Source of the DNA: Exophiala sp. HKRS030
Taxonomy: Eukaryota; Ascomycota; Eurotiomycetes; Chaetothyriales; Herpotrichiellaceae
DNA: 64,000 nucleotides
Direction of reading: 5' to 3'
Assembly: GCA_023897205.1 (NCBI GenBank)
Contig: JAHWDD010000006.1
Span: 3,038,001 to 3,102,000 of the forward strand
Part shown: piece by piece, positions 48,951 through 62,567 of the stretch
Layout of the letters: each line of letters starts with the position of its first letter
Numbering within the stretch: position 1 is the stretch's first letter
The notes under the pieces: model-generated
The model's input: only the letters and a program-made list of their open reading frames with translations
The model's database searches: none
What the model was told of the DNA's origin: nothing
Position numbers and translations under genes: made by a program

Positions 48951-49703
48951 GGAGATGCTCAATGGCGAGAAGGGCCAGCTGGGGAACGTGGAATTGGCTT
49001 GTGCTCCTGCAGGGTTTAAAAATGAACTGAGAAAGAACAATCGAGATAGTCAAGAGTTTGACAAGGACAATGCCTAGCAATAAAGTCTGGCTAAGTACCA
49101 ATATGAATATAACAGTAATGATGTTGCTCACATCAGATTTTGTTTGGAGAATCTATCTAACAGTACCGACATGTGAAAAATTTGTTAATGGTCCTGCTAG
49201 CGAAAAAAGTCTCCAATAAGGGAATTCCTTCTGGGCACCTGATAATGATCAAAGAGCTATGAGTTCAAAAGCAATTGATGATAAGGAAATAGTGCCGGAT
49301 GTGTATGTGGACTTCGTTACAGCAGGATATGTCTGAGACTGGCCGGATGGCGATTTGGTCGACGTTTCGCTATAGTGGGAATATAGGATCCCTCGTCTTC
49401 GGCATGTAAAGCCTGATGACATTGATAGAGCAGTCCGTACATCATGAACGCTTCTTTTCGAGAAAGTTGCAAGCAGATATTTACAGTCTGTGTTCGAAAG
49501 TGTCAAAGTGGGAGATTGTGCTCTACTGAGAAAAAGTCCGCTTCGGCTCACCTTCCTTGTCCACATCTGGCATAGTACGATTCGTGGTCCCAGTATGAAC
49601 TTTTTGAATCTCAAGCAGCATCTAAGTAAACAGGAGTTCCAAGGTGCGACTTTCGCAGGCATTGCGAGGTTCTTATTTTCTTTCCTCTACTCATCTACTC
49701 ACC
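48951..49703. other. Intergenic
   Basis: 3' flank of the SDR gene and promoter of the mL46 gene; no supported gene on either strand. Confidence 0.5.
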
Positions 49704-50955
49704 ATGTCACCTCGATCCAGAGGAGCACGGCAAATTGTCGACAGTCTCTGTACGTCTCACAGTGATGAAGTAAAGACCTTGGGAAACTAATCCGTCTTCA
49801 GTCCAGACAACACCGAAGAGCTCATCGTCCCACGTTTGCCGCTCATGTCGCGCCGCATTGCGAAGTCCTCATCTCCAAGCTCGCTTGTCATCCACAGCAA
49901 CTGCCAGTGCAGTCAATGAAGCAAGACCCATCACCAAGCTCACTCCACCTGGCCCGGCAGCATCTCCGGTACCGCAACCAGTTTTTACCATCAAAGCCGG
50001 CGTCGTCATTAGTCGGCCTCCTCTTCTCACTCCTGATCCTCACCCGTTCGAGACAGCATATTACCTATACCAACGACGGTTGAACGAGCGACTGGTACTT
50101 CCCTTCACTCAGTACTTCTACTACAAGCGAAATACACCGGCCTTTGACACATGGCGAAGTGGTCGTCGCGCCCGTGGTGGGGCGGCTGCACGCGATATTG
50201 GCAAATACAATGCCTACACCGAAGAAAAATGGAACGATGAGGCGCTGGTGGGTGATGACACAGGATCACCTGCCAAGTTGGTTGAGCAGTTGATTGCCGA
50301 GGAGGGTAGAGCCGAAGAATTCACTGGGAGCGGTGATCCAAAGTTCGCTGGATTAAGGAGAACAACTGAGGCGGATGAAAAGAACGATCAGAGGAGTCTA
50401 GAGAGGAGTTTGAGTCGTACCTTGTATCTGCTCTTGAAGACAAAGGGGCAGGATTCTTGGAGGTTTCCAGCTGGCATTTTAGAGGGCAAGGAGGGATTGA
50501 AAGAGGTGAGTTGACATCACTGACAGATTCAACCTTCTCAGGAGGTTTAACTAACGGCTGTGCTTCAGGCTGCTCAACGTGTCCTCTTTGCTTCATGCGG
50601 TGTCAACATGAATACATTCTTCGTCGGCAACCATCCTGTTGGCCACTATGTGGAGGATTTCACAAAGGCTCCCAGCAAAAAGTCATCCTCCGAAGCAACA
50701 AAATCAACAACTGAGACCTCCAAGGCCTCAGCATCAGTTCCACTTCAGCAAGATCTGGCGACACGAGGATCTTCCCTTGTGGATGGAGAAAAGACATTTT
50801 TCATGAAGGCTCGCATCATGGCAGGCCAAGCCGATCTGGCTATCGCAAAGGAGAAAAACGTTGAAGATTTCAAATGGGTGAGCAAAGACGAAGTCGAGAA
50901 ACTGGTTGCCCCGGAATATTGGATCAAAGTGAAGAATATGCTTGTGGCCCAGTAG
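49704..50955 (+). CDS. mrpl17: Mitochondrial large-subunit ribosomal protein mL46 (Mrpl17)
   Basis: Exons 49704-49749, 49802-50505 and 50569-50955 keep frame, giving 378 residues. The N-terminus is basic and Ser-rich (MSPRSRGARQIVDSL then SSSSHVCRSCRAALRSPH), fitting a mitochondrial presequence. A conserved region follows with ISRPPLLTPDPHPFETAYYL and RLVLPFTQYFYYKR, then a Nudix-like domain (SRTLYLLLKTKGQDSWRFPA, then GVNMNTFFVGNHPVGHY) ending FKWVSKDEVEKLVAPEYW. mL46 proteins keep the Nudix fold without hydrolase activity. The last intron has a CTAAC branch site. Confidence 0.92.
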
Positions 50956-52037
50956 TGAGGTCATGAATGGCGAGTCTCGACGGGAGGATACACTAACTCG
51001 CAGTGTTTCTACCTCTGTCTATGCATGAGAATGTACTGACCAGGATTCGTTGCAATCCCAGGGCCTTGCAGACTACTTGGTTGGCCACGCCATTTCTGCA
51101 CTGACCAATGTCTTGTCACTATGTTCTATATACTTCAAATTGTACAATACCATCATCTGAATCCATACTTTGTATGAGCGACGAATAACTATGAGCAGAA
51201 GTGTGTGTTGTTGAGGTCTAGATTGTAGATCACTATCATAAGCCTTGCCCAGCCGCAGCCAAGATATCTGGTCCCACTTCAAGCGACCACAATCATGACC
51301 GCTATTCTCTGTACCTAAGAAGACTTGTTCATCTTCCGTGTTTCAAGAAGTCAACTTGGAATACTTGAATGCCGACCTTATGTGAAGCCGACCGCAAGGT
51401 CCGACGTCCGTCATAACACCGAAGACAGATCATTACCCAGATGAACGCAGCTCCCAAAATAGGCTGTCAATTGCAAATATCCTTTTGAAGTCATATGGAA
51501 TCGAATGGCTTTGCGAGGCTCTAAGGCTACCTACCTACGGCTAGGAAATGGTTCGCAATGTGGGTGACCTAGCCGAGATGGCCACCATAGCCACTTTACC
51601 GCTCACCAGCTTGGTACGGAAGTACCGAAATCACAATCAACACTCCTGCTACCCCGGATTCGAGGTAGGCTTGGCATGCCGGAGTGTCCATTAGGCTAGT
51701 CATGTCTTTGGGCTACCAAAGCGCCTCTCTCTCTCGTGTTAGATTGGATTCTGAAACCGGTGAGAGAGACTCTATCGCATGGAGAGTATGCAATTGGAAA
51801 GGCGCTTCCAGTTGTACGCGTAACCCCCCTTCGCGGGGCATCTTGCATACAGCAACTGACTAACTAGTGCTGGGTTTGACCTGGTCAGGCCAATTCGGCG
51901 AATCCCTATAAATCCAAAGAGCTGCCCAATTGCTTCCTTTTTCTGTTTTCTTCTTCCTCTTCACAGAGTGTGAGTACGAGTCAGAAGGTCTTGAGAGGAA
52001 AAGGATTGACTGTGCAATTTATACCTGAAGTATACGG
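50956..52037. other. Intergenic upstream of the HET gene
   Basis: No supported gene. The right end has a TATAAAT (51907) and a pyrimidine-rich leader (51930-51960) before the HET start. Confidence 0.5.
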
Positions 52038-54128
52038 ATGGCGAGCGATTTGAAAGTAGCAGAGCATTCTGCTCCCGAGCCCTTTAGCTACAATAGCCAT
52101 GCGCCACTTACAAAGGACGCGCGGTCGTCGCACATCCGCCTCGCGTATCCAATTCTCAACACATCTGAGAATTCCCCCGTCGCGCCATTGTCGTTCGAGC
52201 TGAAGTCAGTTTCATTGAACGACAATATACCCCAATATGTTGCTTTGTCGTATTGCTGGGGTTCTGATCAGAAGTTGTCTGTGGCCATTACTTTGAATGG
52301 AAAGAGATTCTTCGTCACGCCGTCCCTGGGCGAAGCATTGGAACAGCTGTTTAAGGCACAAGGAAACAGCTTGCCCATCTGGATCGACCAAATCAGCGTA
52401 GACCAAGGCTGTGTGGAGGAGAAGAATGCACAAGTTCCACTCATGTCTAAAATCTTCCGCAATGCGGAAAAAGTCCTCGTATGGCTTGGTCCTCCGGCCG
52501 ACAGCTCGAATGAACTGATGGACAATCTCGCCCTTGCTGCTCAGAAGTGCAAAGATGCCGGCATGGAAGGGACTTTTACCTGGACGACACTTGATCAGTG
52601 GAACAAGTGGACAGTAGGCTTCCCAAGCGATCCTCTGCTGTTTCGTCGACCTTTCAGAGATCTGTGCACAGACTTGTTGCCTTTGGTCGATGTTCGCGCA
52701 ATGACTGCATGGTTTCTCAGGCCTTGGTTTCATCGCGTCTGGACGGTGCAGGAGTTCTGTCTCGGCAAGGACTCGATCTTGATCTGTGGGGATAAGTCGA
52801 TCTCAGTGGACGATGTCCGAATGGTTTGGACCGTTTACACAAATTGTCCTCCAGACATGCGTATGCCCAGTCATTTCTGGTCAAGCGAGCCGCCTGTGAC
52901 CGAGCCGACAGCTGAAAGTATTCAAAAGGGGAAAGATATAATGGCAGAGGCTGCAGCTTTTCAGCAATCCCTAAATGAAGTACACCAACTGGTCATGAAC
53001 AACCCCTGGGTTTCGCTCACGACAATTCGCAGACAGAGACAGAAATTCGAGCGATCCGAAGGCAAGGGACATTCTTTACTTGGTCTCCTCAAAGAACTCA
53101 CCAAAGATGTCACGAGGACATGCACCGACAAAAGAGACTGGATCTATGGGCTATCCGCATTAGCGAATGATACGGAGCAACTTGCCATCGTTCCTGATTA
53201 TGGTCCATCTCACAGCGTAGTCTCCGTGTACTGCCAATTCACCAGAAGGATGCTGTTAAATGGCAATTCTGAGGTCTTGAGATACTCTCGGTATCCCAAA
53301 TCATTCAAGTCGAATTTTCCATCGTGGGTTCCTGATTGGGAGGAACTTGGCAAGCCAACCTTTGACTACGTGAACAACAAAGGTGACCTGGTGTTCCAGC
53401 TAGAACCAGGGTATCTGTATGATGCTGGAGGAGGCACCAGCATGAGCATTTTGGACACGAGCAATGAACGATTACTCTCTCTCGGTGGATGGATCGTTGA
53501 TGAGATTGAAGAGGTTGGAACGCCTTGGCTAGGACGAGCTATAGACACCAACACTCGTGCATACAACCTGGAAACGATCAGCTATCTCACCAGTGTGAGG
53601 CATCTTTGCCTCCTGTCTGCGAGTCGAGACCATCCTATATATCCGTCGGCGCAAAGACGATTGGAAGCCATTTGGCGAATCCCCATCGCTGACCTGATCA
53701 ATGTTGTGAAACTTGGGGCGGGATATCACAACGTTAGAGCCACCTCCGAACATGAGGAAGGGTTCAAACACGTATGGGGGTACGAACAACTAGAACAACA
53801 ACGATCATACCTACCTCTAGACCTAGGAAGCGTGATGTTGTCGCGGATGGTTTCGCGGGAAAGTGGAAATGGGGCTGAACAGTATCGTTTGGCTATGTAC
53901 AATGTGGCAAAGATGCGACCATTCATGACGAAGCTAGGGTATGTTGGCCTAGGGCCGCGTTTCACTGAAGGCGGCGACAAGGTGGTGGTTTTCAAAGGGT
54001 TTGCCACTCCATATATAATTCGACCTCGACGTGAAGGCCATTCGTTTCTTGGCGAGGCTTATTGCGATGGTATCATGGATGGTGAAATCGTCGGTCAGAG
54101 GCAAGAAGAAGCTATCATGCTTGTTTGA
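52038..54128 (+). CDS. HET-domain (heterokaryon incompatibility) protein
   Basis: A single exon of 696 residues. The HET domain covers about residues 30-240: IRLAYPIL, YVALSYCWG, LPIWIDQISVDQ, then QVPLMSKIFRNAEKVLVWLG and WFHRVWTVQEFCLG, all in family order. A long C-terminal region follows with FPSWVPDWE, the segment that usually trails HET domains. No NACHT, WD or other partner domain is fused. HET proteins trigger cell death on non-self fusion in characterised fungi; this gene's specificity cannot be told. The frame is intact. Confidence 0.93.
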   Translation: MASDLKVAEHSAPEPFSYNSHAPLTKDARSSHIRLAYPILNTSENSPVAPLSFELKSVSLNDNIPQYVALSYCWGSDQKLSVAITLNGKRFFVTPSLGEALEQLFKAQGNSLPIWIDQISVDQGCVEEKNAQVPLMSKIFRNAEKVLVWLGPPADSSNELMDNLALAAQKCKDAGMEGTFTWTTLDQWNKWTVGFPSDPLLFRRPFRDLCTDLLPLVDVRAMTAWFLRPWFHRVWTVQEFCLGKDSILICGDKSISVDDVRMVWTVYTNCPPDMRMPSHFWSSEPPVTEPTAESIQKGKDIMAEAAAFQQSLNEVHQLVMNNPWVSLTTIRRQRQKFERSEGKGHSLLGLLKELTKDVTRTCTDKRDWIYGLSALANDTEQLAIVPDYGPSHSVVSVYCQFTRRMLLNGNSEVLRYSRYPKSFKSNFPSWVPDWEELGKPTFDYVNNKGDLVFQLEPGYLYDAGGGTSMSILDTSNERLLSLGGWIVDEIEEVGTPWLGRAIDTNTRAYNLETISYLTSVRHLCLLSASRDHPIYPSAQRRLEAIWRIPIADLINVVKLGAGYHNVRATSEHEEGFKHVWGYEQLEQQRSYLPLDLGSVMLSRMVSRESGNGAEQYRLAMYNVAKMRPFMTKLGYVGLGPRFTEGGDKVVVFKGFATPYIIRPRREGHSFLGEAYCDGIMDGEIVGQRQEEAIMLV

Positions 54129-54740
54129 ACTAGAAAACGAACTAGATGAGAACGCTATCATGTAGTCATATAGTCACAGATCCTTCTACATGTATCGTTT
54201 GGCCACGCTAGGAGACGAGGATGTTTTGTCGCCTTCTGCCGTAGATCACCTGACTAAAACAGTGTGAACCTGAGGGCTTATCGTGATATGTGGAAGGCAA
54301 CTTAGCCGGTCATGATGCTTGTACCCTTTCGAGTATTGTTAGGCTTCTAATGAAAGCTGCACCAAAGGATTCTCTGTATATTCGAATTCTCTGCTAGCAG
54401 TCGACAGAGCGCCTAACGTATAACATCGATCGCGTTAGTCAGGCAGTTTTCGAGAGCCAACTCGACGTACAACGCATTGACCGCTTCACCGCCATGTGTT
54501 GATGAACTTACGCTTTGCCAGATCGTCCCACACCCTATGGACCTGCTCTAGTTATTCTTCTGGCCAATATACAACATTGTAGATGTCTGACTAAGTCATC
54601 GAAAGAACTCAAAGTCCCACTTCAGAATCTCTCCTTGGAAGAAGAGCAAACAACCCACAGACTTGAACCCAAATACAATCGAGCAAGGCTGTCCGGCCCA
54701 ACCCCTTATTACCTTGGACTATCCGTTCTGACGACCAACA
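54129..54740. other. Intergenic between HET and CYP51-type genes
   Basis: 3' flank of the HET gene and promoter of the P450; no gene recognised. Confidence 0.5.
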
Positions 54741-56683
<1,943 letters not shown>

Positions 56684-56916
56684 GCGTGCAATGCCAAATG
56701 TGTCAAGGAAGCGGTCGCATGCAGTCATGCAACTTAGCTAGCCTCAGCGGTTGATCTAGACGTCTGAAAGTGTTTGTGTTGAGAATTCCTGTCAATTTTT
56801 GCGGACGTCCGACATTTGAAAATCGCCCAGCTCGGGCAGGTGGACTTTTTGCGCTACAAATACCCCTTATACATCAGAGCACTGCTAGAAAGTAATTATG
56901 CATACAATTTGTCCCA

Positions 56917-58450
56917 TCAGTATCCCAATTCCGTACAGTTATCAAATGCTGTGATTGTGCACTCAACCGCCCTTACCGTCCTCTCCCTCTCAGCTTCCGC
57001 TTCTTGATCTTCCAGCGAGAATCCACCCCAGCCGTCGAATTCACTAGCCAACTTGACCGCCGCCTTCAGATAATAGCTGTCGTCAGTCTCGCCCCAGACC
57101 TTCTGCGCCTCCCGGATCGCTCTACACGCCTTGACGAAATGAGCATCGAATTTGTGAGGACCCTCTATCGCCGTGCGGGTGACGAAATCCCAATCTCGTC
57201 CTTCCAGCTCGGAGTCAGTGATGTTTGATTTCTTGATCGCCGGACGTAGTTGCGCGATATAGATCGCCAAGGTGATCAGGAGCCACTCGCGGACGACTGT
57301 GACGTGGTACTGTGGATCGATGAATGGGATTAGGATCCTGACGGCGTGTGATGTGGTTAGCAGGTGGACGAGGAAGAAGTCGAAACCGTGGCCGCCGACT
57401 GATGGAGCACTGGCGATGAGCAATGCAATGGCCAACGTTTGTGATTGTTCGAAGTCCTTGGTAGGGTCGATGATGTGCCATGACGACCAGTACTCGATCA
57501 ATATCGAGACCAGTGAGTCGTCGCCCAGCAGCGTGGTGAGGTTATTGTCACCTGGGTGGGTGAAGATGCCGTCGAACCGCTTGTCGGATTCAAGCTTGTG
57601 GAATATTGAGAAAAGGTCATTGGTGGACTCCGGGTTAGAGCCTGATGCTTGTTTGGACGAAGGCTCGAGGGTCTTGGTCTCCAACAATTTGGCTAATTGA
57701 GGGTCGTAGCACGTTGCGACAAGGCCCAAAGCTTCAATTCCGACTTCTCGACTGTTTAGCTCGAATGCATAGCCCAAGTGGATCAATGGATGGCCCAATC
57801 CAGATGTGAGGGCGTTGATGAGGGGCCATTCGTTTGTTGAGCCCTTGCTTCCACGTTCGAACAGGAATTTGGCCACCACTTCTTTCCACTCGTAGCCGTG
57901 CAGCACGAGTTGATCCTCGAAGAAATCAACCCAAGCACGTTGATACTCTCGTTTGCCCAAGAAGTCCCGATAGTCGTGAAGTGCAATTTCTGATGGTGAA
58001 TCTTGCCAATGGTCGTGCCCTTCGTTTGCGGCGGCGTCTTCGTAGACCGCGTTTAAATGGTCAGCACTCCCACCAAGGAGGTATGCAGAACCAAGAATCT
58101 GTCGGGAGAGAAAGTAAGAATAATCTGATCTGTGAAACGTACAGGAACAAGTTTATTTTGGAGGGTCACGTCATCAAGTCTGACTCCCATGGCAAGGTTT
58201 TGGGTGCAAGGAAGACACAGGGAATAGAATGGCTTACATGGGGAGTGTGGTTGTGAAATCGGAGGTGATTGTACAAGATCGAGAAATTTGCATGGTTTAG
58301 TCTCAGTAGATGTTTCAACCTTCGTCCTCGTTTGTCGTTGAGAAGTTCAACATCGTGGACTTCGACGGCTGGAATCTTCACTGCTTCTGAGGTACTGCTG
58401 CGGCCGAAGCTCAACTTCGGAAGCGATGCGGGAAAGAAGGAGGCAAACAT
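56917..58450 (-). CDS. Questin-oxidase-like (DUF4243) protein
   Basis: Exons 58450-58238 and 58098-56917 (intron with GTAAGC donor and CGACAG acceptor) give 464 residues. Exon 1 ends HLRFHNHTPH; exon 2 opens ILGSAYLLGGSADHLNAVYE, a recognisable family start. DYRDFLGKREYQRAWVDFFE and GGHGFDFFLVHLLTTSHAVR follow. Characterised relatives (questin oxidase, AflY-type) catalyse Baeyer-Villiger or ring-opening oxidations in polyketide pathways. No flavin motif is expected. It is convergent with the CYP51-type gene. Substrate unknown. Confidence 0.85.
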
Positions 58451-58793
58451 TATGAGCTTATAACTTGATAGCAGAGCACCAGATTATTGCTGAATCTCTG
58501 TTGCGAGGGCTCTAGGTAGTGTTGAACGCAGAATGTAATACTACCTGCTCGTATTATAGTTCGTTGAGTCGAATGATGTTAACCTCCCCCGCAATGTCGA
58601 CTTCGGAAAATCTTAAACCCGATATTCAGGTGTGTTTTACTATTTCAGGCATAGCTTCAGTTGTCTAGACCTATATTGATCAAACGACTGAACAAGCTTG
58701 TATATATGTACCAACCTCAGTCGTGTTTGGTTGTCTATGATATTCTCGCTATAGCTGTTCAACAGCTAGGACTTCGACCCCATCGTGAAAACC

Positions 58794-60130
58794 CTACTGT
58801 TTTCTTGCAACCCAATGCGAAACGCGGTAAACACTTTGCAACATGCTTTCGGGATCCATGATGTAGACCGCATCTCCTTTCACAGCTTCATCAACATCAA
58901 CGAAGAAGCCGAATTGCTCGAGGATAGCGACGACCTCGTCGTTCGATAATTCGAGTTTCGAAAACCCGGGCTCGTCGGGAACGCTGGCATGACGCGTTTT
59001 ACATGCTTCATCGTCATCTAGATCCCCTTCCTGTCTTCCGCCTGGTCCGTTCTCATAGCAATTCCATAGCAATGGACCGATATTGATCCAGATCCCACCG
59101 GGCTTCAGACAATTCTGAATAGTCTCGATGTACCGAATGAAATTAGGCGCAGTGTCAATGAAGAAGAGGGTTACCACCGCGTCGAATGACTCTCGTTGCT
59201 CGCTTTGACTGTAAAAATCAGCAAAGTCACTCATGTTTATGGTGAGTCTGCTCCGATCGCGCGGGGCACCAGGTGCCGAAGGATTGAAATTGGGGTTTAT
59301 GTCCGGCACAGCAACCTGTCTGAATTGATGACTGCGTTGCACATGATTTGAGAAACTAAGTGCCCATGGGCATATATCGAACGTCGGGCTTCCAGATTTG
59401 GTCTGTAGGATGAAGAGACTTGCCAGAAGGTGGTGATGAGAGACCTCGTTTGCCTCGACAGAGTATCCAGCTCCATCCAATTGAAATGCCAACCGGCAAA
59501 GCCCAGCGCCAGGAACCAGAACTCGAACGGTTGCTTTCGATTGTGTGCTATGGCCAAATGTTCGATCCAGATCTTTGAGAATAGTATCATGGCATAGCTC
59601 ACGCTCCGTTATGCCCTGTTTGCTCCAGTCGCGGTAAAATTGTCGAATTGTCGATCGTGCAATCATACAGTCTGCCTCAGTAGCCTTCCTGGACCAGGGT
59701 GTATGGCCACGAGCTATCCTGGAGGGAAATTGCTGGTCCAAGATCTCCAACCCGTGATGAAAGATCGCTCTCGCCAGCTTTGCATTGACTTCAATGGATT
59801 GTTGCAGATTGTTCAAGAGGTTGGGGTAGGAGAAGGATGTGTTGCTAAGTATGTGTTGATCCGATGATGAGAGTGATGCGAAGAACTGCTCCCTTGGCCT
59901 AAGGAAGTTCTGCTTTACGTCCGTTTCATAGCACCTGACCCCGATTAATATTGAGCTTCACCTAGCAGCAAGAAGGAACTCGTGACATACTGGAAAGCAT
60001 CTAGAGCGCACAATAGTTGTGTTTCATTTGCGTTGAGCACTCGCACCAAGTTTTCTTTGTAGATCGGGTACGTCAGCCCCTTTCTACCCTCGAAAATCAT
60101 AGTTTCCTTGCTCCTAGATCCTAAGCACAT
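58794..60130 (-). CDS. Carnosine N-methyltransferase-like (N2227 family) methyltransferase
   Basis: Exon 2 (59909-58794) encodes 371 residues with the SAM-binding loop VRVLVPGAGLCRLAFQLDGA, EANEVSHHHLLASLFIL, and FDAVVTLFFIDTAPNFIRYI followed by LKPGGIWINIGPLLW, the signatures of the family. Exon 1 (60130-59987, or from a second Met at 60100) encodes the N-terminal piece ending LLCALDAFQY; the donor is GTCACG and the acceptor AAGCAG. An alternative acceptor would add RCYETDVKQ but is out of phase. Length about 419. Relatives N-methylate carnosine or related peptides; the fungal substrate is unknown. Confidence 0.82.
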
Positions 60131-60762
60131 TAATCATGGCATAGAGCTGGAGGAAGCCCAGCTCTTATTAGTCCTTATATGCCAGCTTTACTAAATCAAC
60201 ACCATTTCATGCCTTTTCAGCTGGTGGGCTATCTCCGTACTATGAATTCAATGGCAAGATGGATGACACATCCGGTCTTCCAAACATGGTCTTCGCACAG
60301 GCGTGTTAGCCCTCGACTAAATTTGGATCATGGCAATATTGACGACTTGAACCACGATTTGAAGACTCCGGGCTGGCTGAAGGAAAGTGTTTCTTGAAGT
60401 GGACAAAGGTTTTATGAATCTGCCGCGGGACATATGCCGTGCCATCATTTTGTTGATCGGCTGTCAAGTCATGGATGAGGCTAACCCCTCCATTTGAGAT
60501 CATGATTGGCAACTCGGGTGCTATAACATCCAAAGTGACAACTTTTGTGGGGCAGCTGAGTATTCCAAGATTTTGTGGCGCCAGCCGCGACGACTCTTGT
60601 CCAATGCTTAATATTGCTTCAGCGTCCCGCAAATGCGCCATTACTAAAGGAAAAATATGCAGAACTTCTAGAAAATGGCTCTTGGATCTGGGGCATCCCA
60701 GATTCCCATGTGTCGCACCGCAGGATTGTTGATCAATCCTTCAACCGTCAAATCTCCATGAG
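60131..60762. other. Intergenic with one protein-like fragment
   Basis: It separates the divergent methyltransferase and MFS genes. A plus-strand ORF (60575-60793) reads LLQRPANAPLLKEKYAELLE and onward, which has a coding-like look. It lacks an ATG and overlaps the MFS start, so I treat it as a possible gene relic. Confidence 0.4.
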
Positions 60763-62465
60763 ATGGAGTTATGCCAGAAAGCTACCGTGGTAGAAATCGT
60801 AGAATTGGACACGGCTACGGGATCTAGTACTACACGGCCAGCAGAAGAGAAGTTTCCCAGTAAACTTGATCCACGGCCTTCTGAGGATGGAAACTGGACT
60901 CCAGAAAATAGAAGCCGATCGAGCGAGCTATGTTGGACCTCATGCCGATTCATGCTCGGTGCATTTGTTGTCGAAGCATTCATGTGGGGTGAGAGTATTC
61001 CCTGTCAAAGCCATCGATCGGATCTGACTCTTGAATATAGGTCTTCCTACAATCTTCGGTGTTTTCCAGGCATACTACGAGAATAATGCACCTTTCAAAG
61101 GCAACGGATATATCGCTATCACTGGCAGTCTTGCCATAGTGAGTTCCCTTAGGAAAACCCCTCCCTGAAGTAGGAGAAACACTTACCTCATGCAGGGGAT
61201 ACCCTTCCTTGGTGCTCCTCTTTCGACCTGGTTGACCACAAAATATCATAACTGTCGGCATTTCATGATCTGGATAGGATGGGCTGTATGTGTCGTCGGA
61301 TTGCTGGCTGCAAGCTTTGCTACACAAGTTTGGCACCTGATTGTCGCGCAAGGATGTATGTATGGCATTGGCTTTCTGATCTTATACTATCCACTATTAA
61401 GCATGCTTAATGAATGGTTTGTCGAGCAACGTGGTCTGGCTTATGGCGTACTGTGAGTGAGACGCCCGGACAAAGCTCCAGTAGGCTGAATTCGAGACAT
61501 AGGTTCGGCGCAAATGGTGTTGGCGGTCTGGTTCTCCCGGTCCTGACTGAGAAGCTTCTGAGTCGTTATGGACACGCTACGACACTAAGGTCATATTCCG
61601 TTGGCATGGTGAGTCTTTTCACCCCTCATATCGCTCAGTACTCATCGAACATCAGGTCGTTGTGATAATGCCCATCCTACCCCTGCTCAAAGGGTGCCCG
61701 AACCTCCCGAGCAACACTTCTGCAAAGGTGCAGCTTGAAGTACTGAAACAGCCAATCTTCTGGACCATCTCGGTGCCGAGTTTCTTTCAGGCTTTGGCAT
61801 TCTATATTCCTCCAATGCAAATATCGGGTCAGACCCACACATCAATTGTTCCCGCTGAGTTCTTGCTGACACCGAGTGTAGCATACGCAATACAGCTAGG
61901 CCTTTCAAGACTTAAGTCCACGCTTCTCCTCACCATGATCAGCCTCACCACCATACTGGGCCAGGTCATGCTTGGGCATATTTCAGATCGAGTCAACGTT
62001 CACATTCCGCTCCTTGCATCGACGGTCACGTCCAGCCTCATCGTTTTCACGCTGTGGCTGCTTGGAAGAAGTTTCGGTCTGCTCATGACATTTTGTGTAC
62101 TCTATGGCCTCTTTGCGGGTGGATATGGAGTCCTGTATGCACGATTCGCAACAAGCCTGAGCAGAGATTCCAACACCAATCTGTGGATGTATGGCATATT
62201 GTCGTTTCAGCGAGGAGTGGGATATGTGGTGGCGGGCCCACTCACCAGCGCCTTGATTGGGGCCGCTACGAAAGAAAACGAGCTGGGAGGAATTTCAAGA
62301 TATAGACATCTGATCATTTTTGTTGGTGTTGCCTTTGCACTGAGCTCACTTGGTGGCGTGGGGTGGGTTTTCACACATCGTAAGGGATGCGACGAAGATG
62401 TTCTGCCTCAATCCATCGAAAAAGGGAGGAATAGTGATCATGATAGCACGGAAGCATCAGTGTGA
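60763..62465 (+). CDS. MFS transporter, monocarboxylate-transporter-like (six exons)
   Basis: Exons 60763-60988, 61041-61138, 61196-61452, 61503-61608, 61656-61827 and 61882-62465 give 480 residues with all phases matching. The cytosolic N-terminus is followed by the first helix, FMLGAFVVEAFMWG, then GLPTIFGVFQAYYENN. CMYGIGFLILYYPLLSMLNE, WFVEQRGLAYGVLFGANGVG and a second half with MISLTTILGQVMLGHISDRV are typical of the fungal MCT/riboflavin-like MFS group. Start ATG at 60763 is weakly supported because the N-terminus is divergent. It sits divergent from the methyltransferase, suggesting co-regulation. Substrate unknown. Confidence 0.85.
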
Positions 62466-62567
62466 TGTCTAACGCTTTGTTGATAGAATATCTGCATACG
62501 CTTGCAAAATTACACTGTCGTCACCTACAGGTGTTTGCCACACCGTCACAGTAGATTGCGGGTTCTA

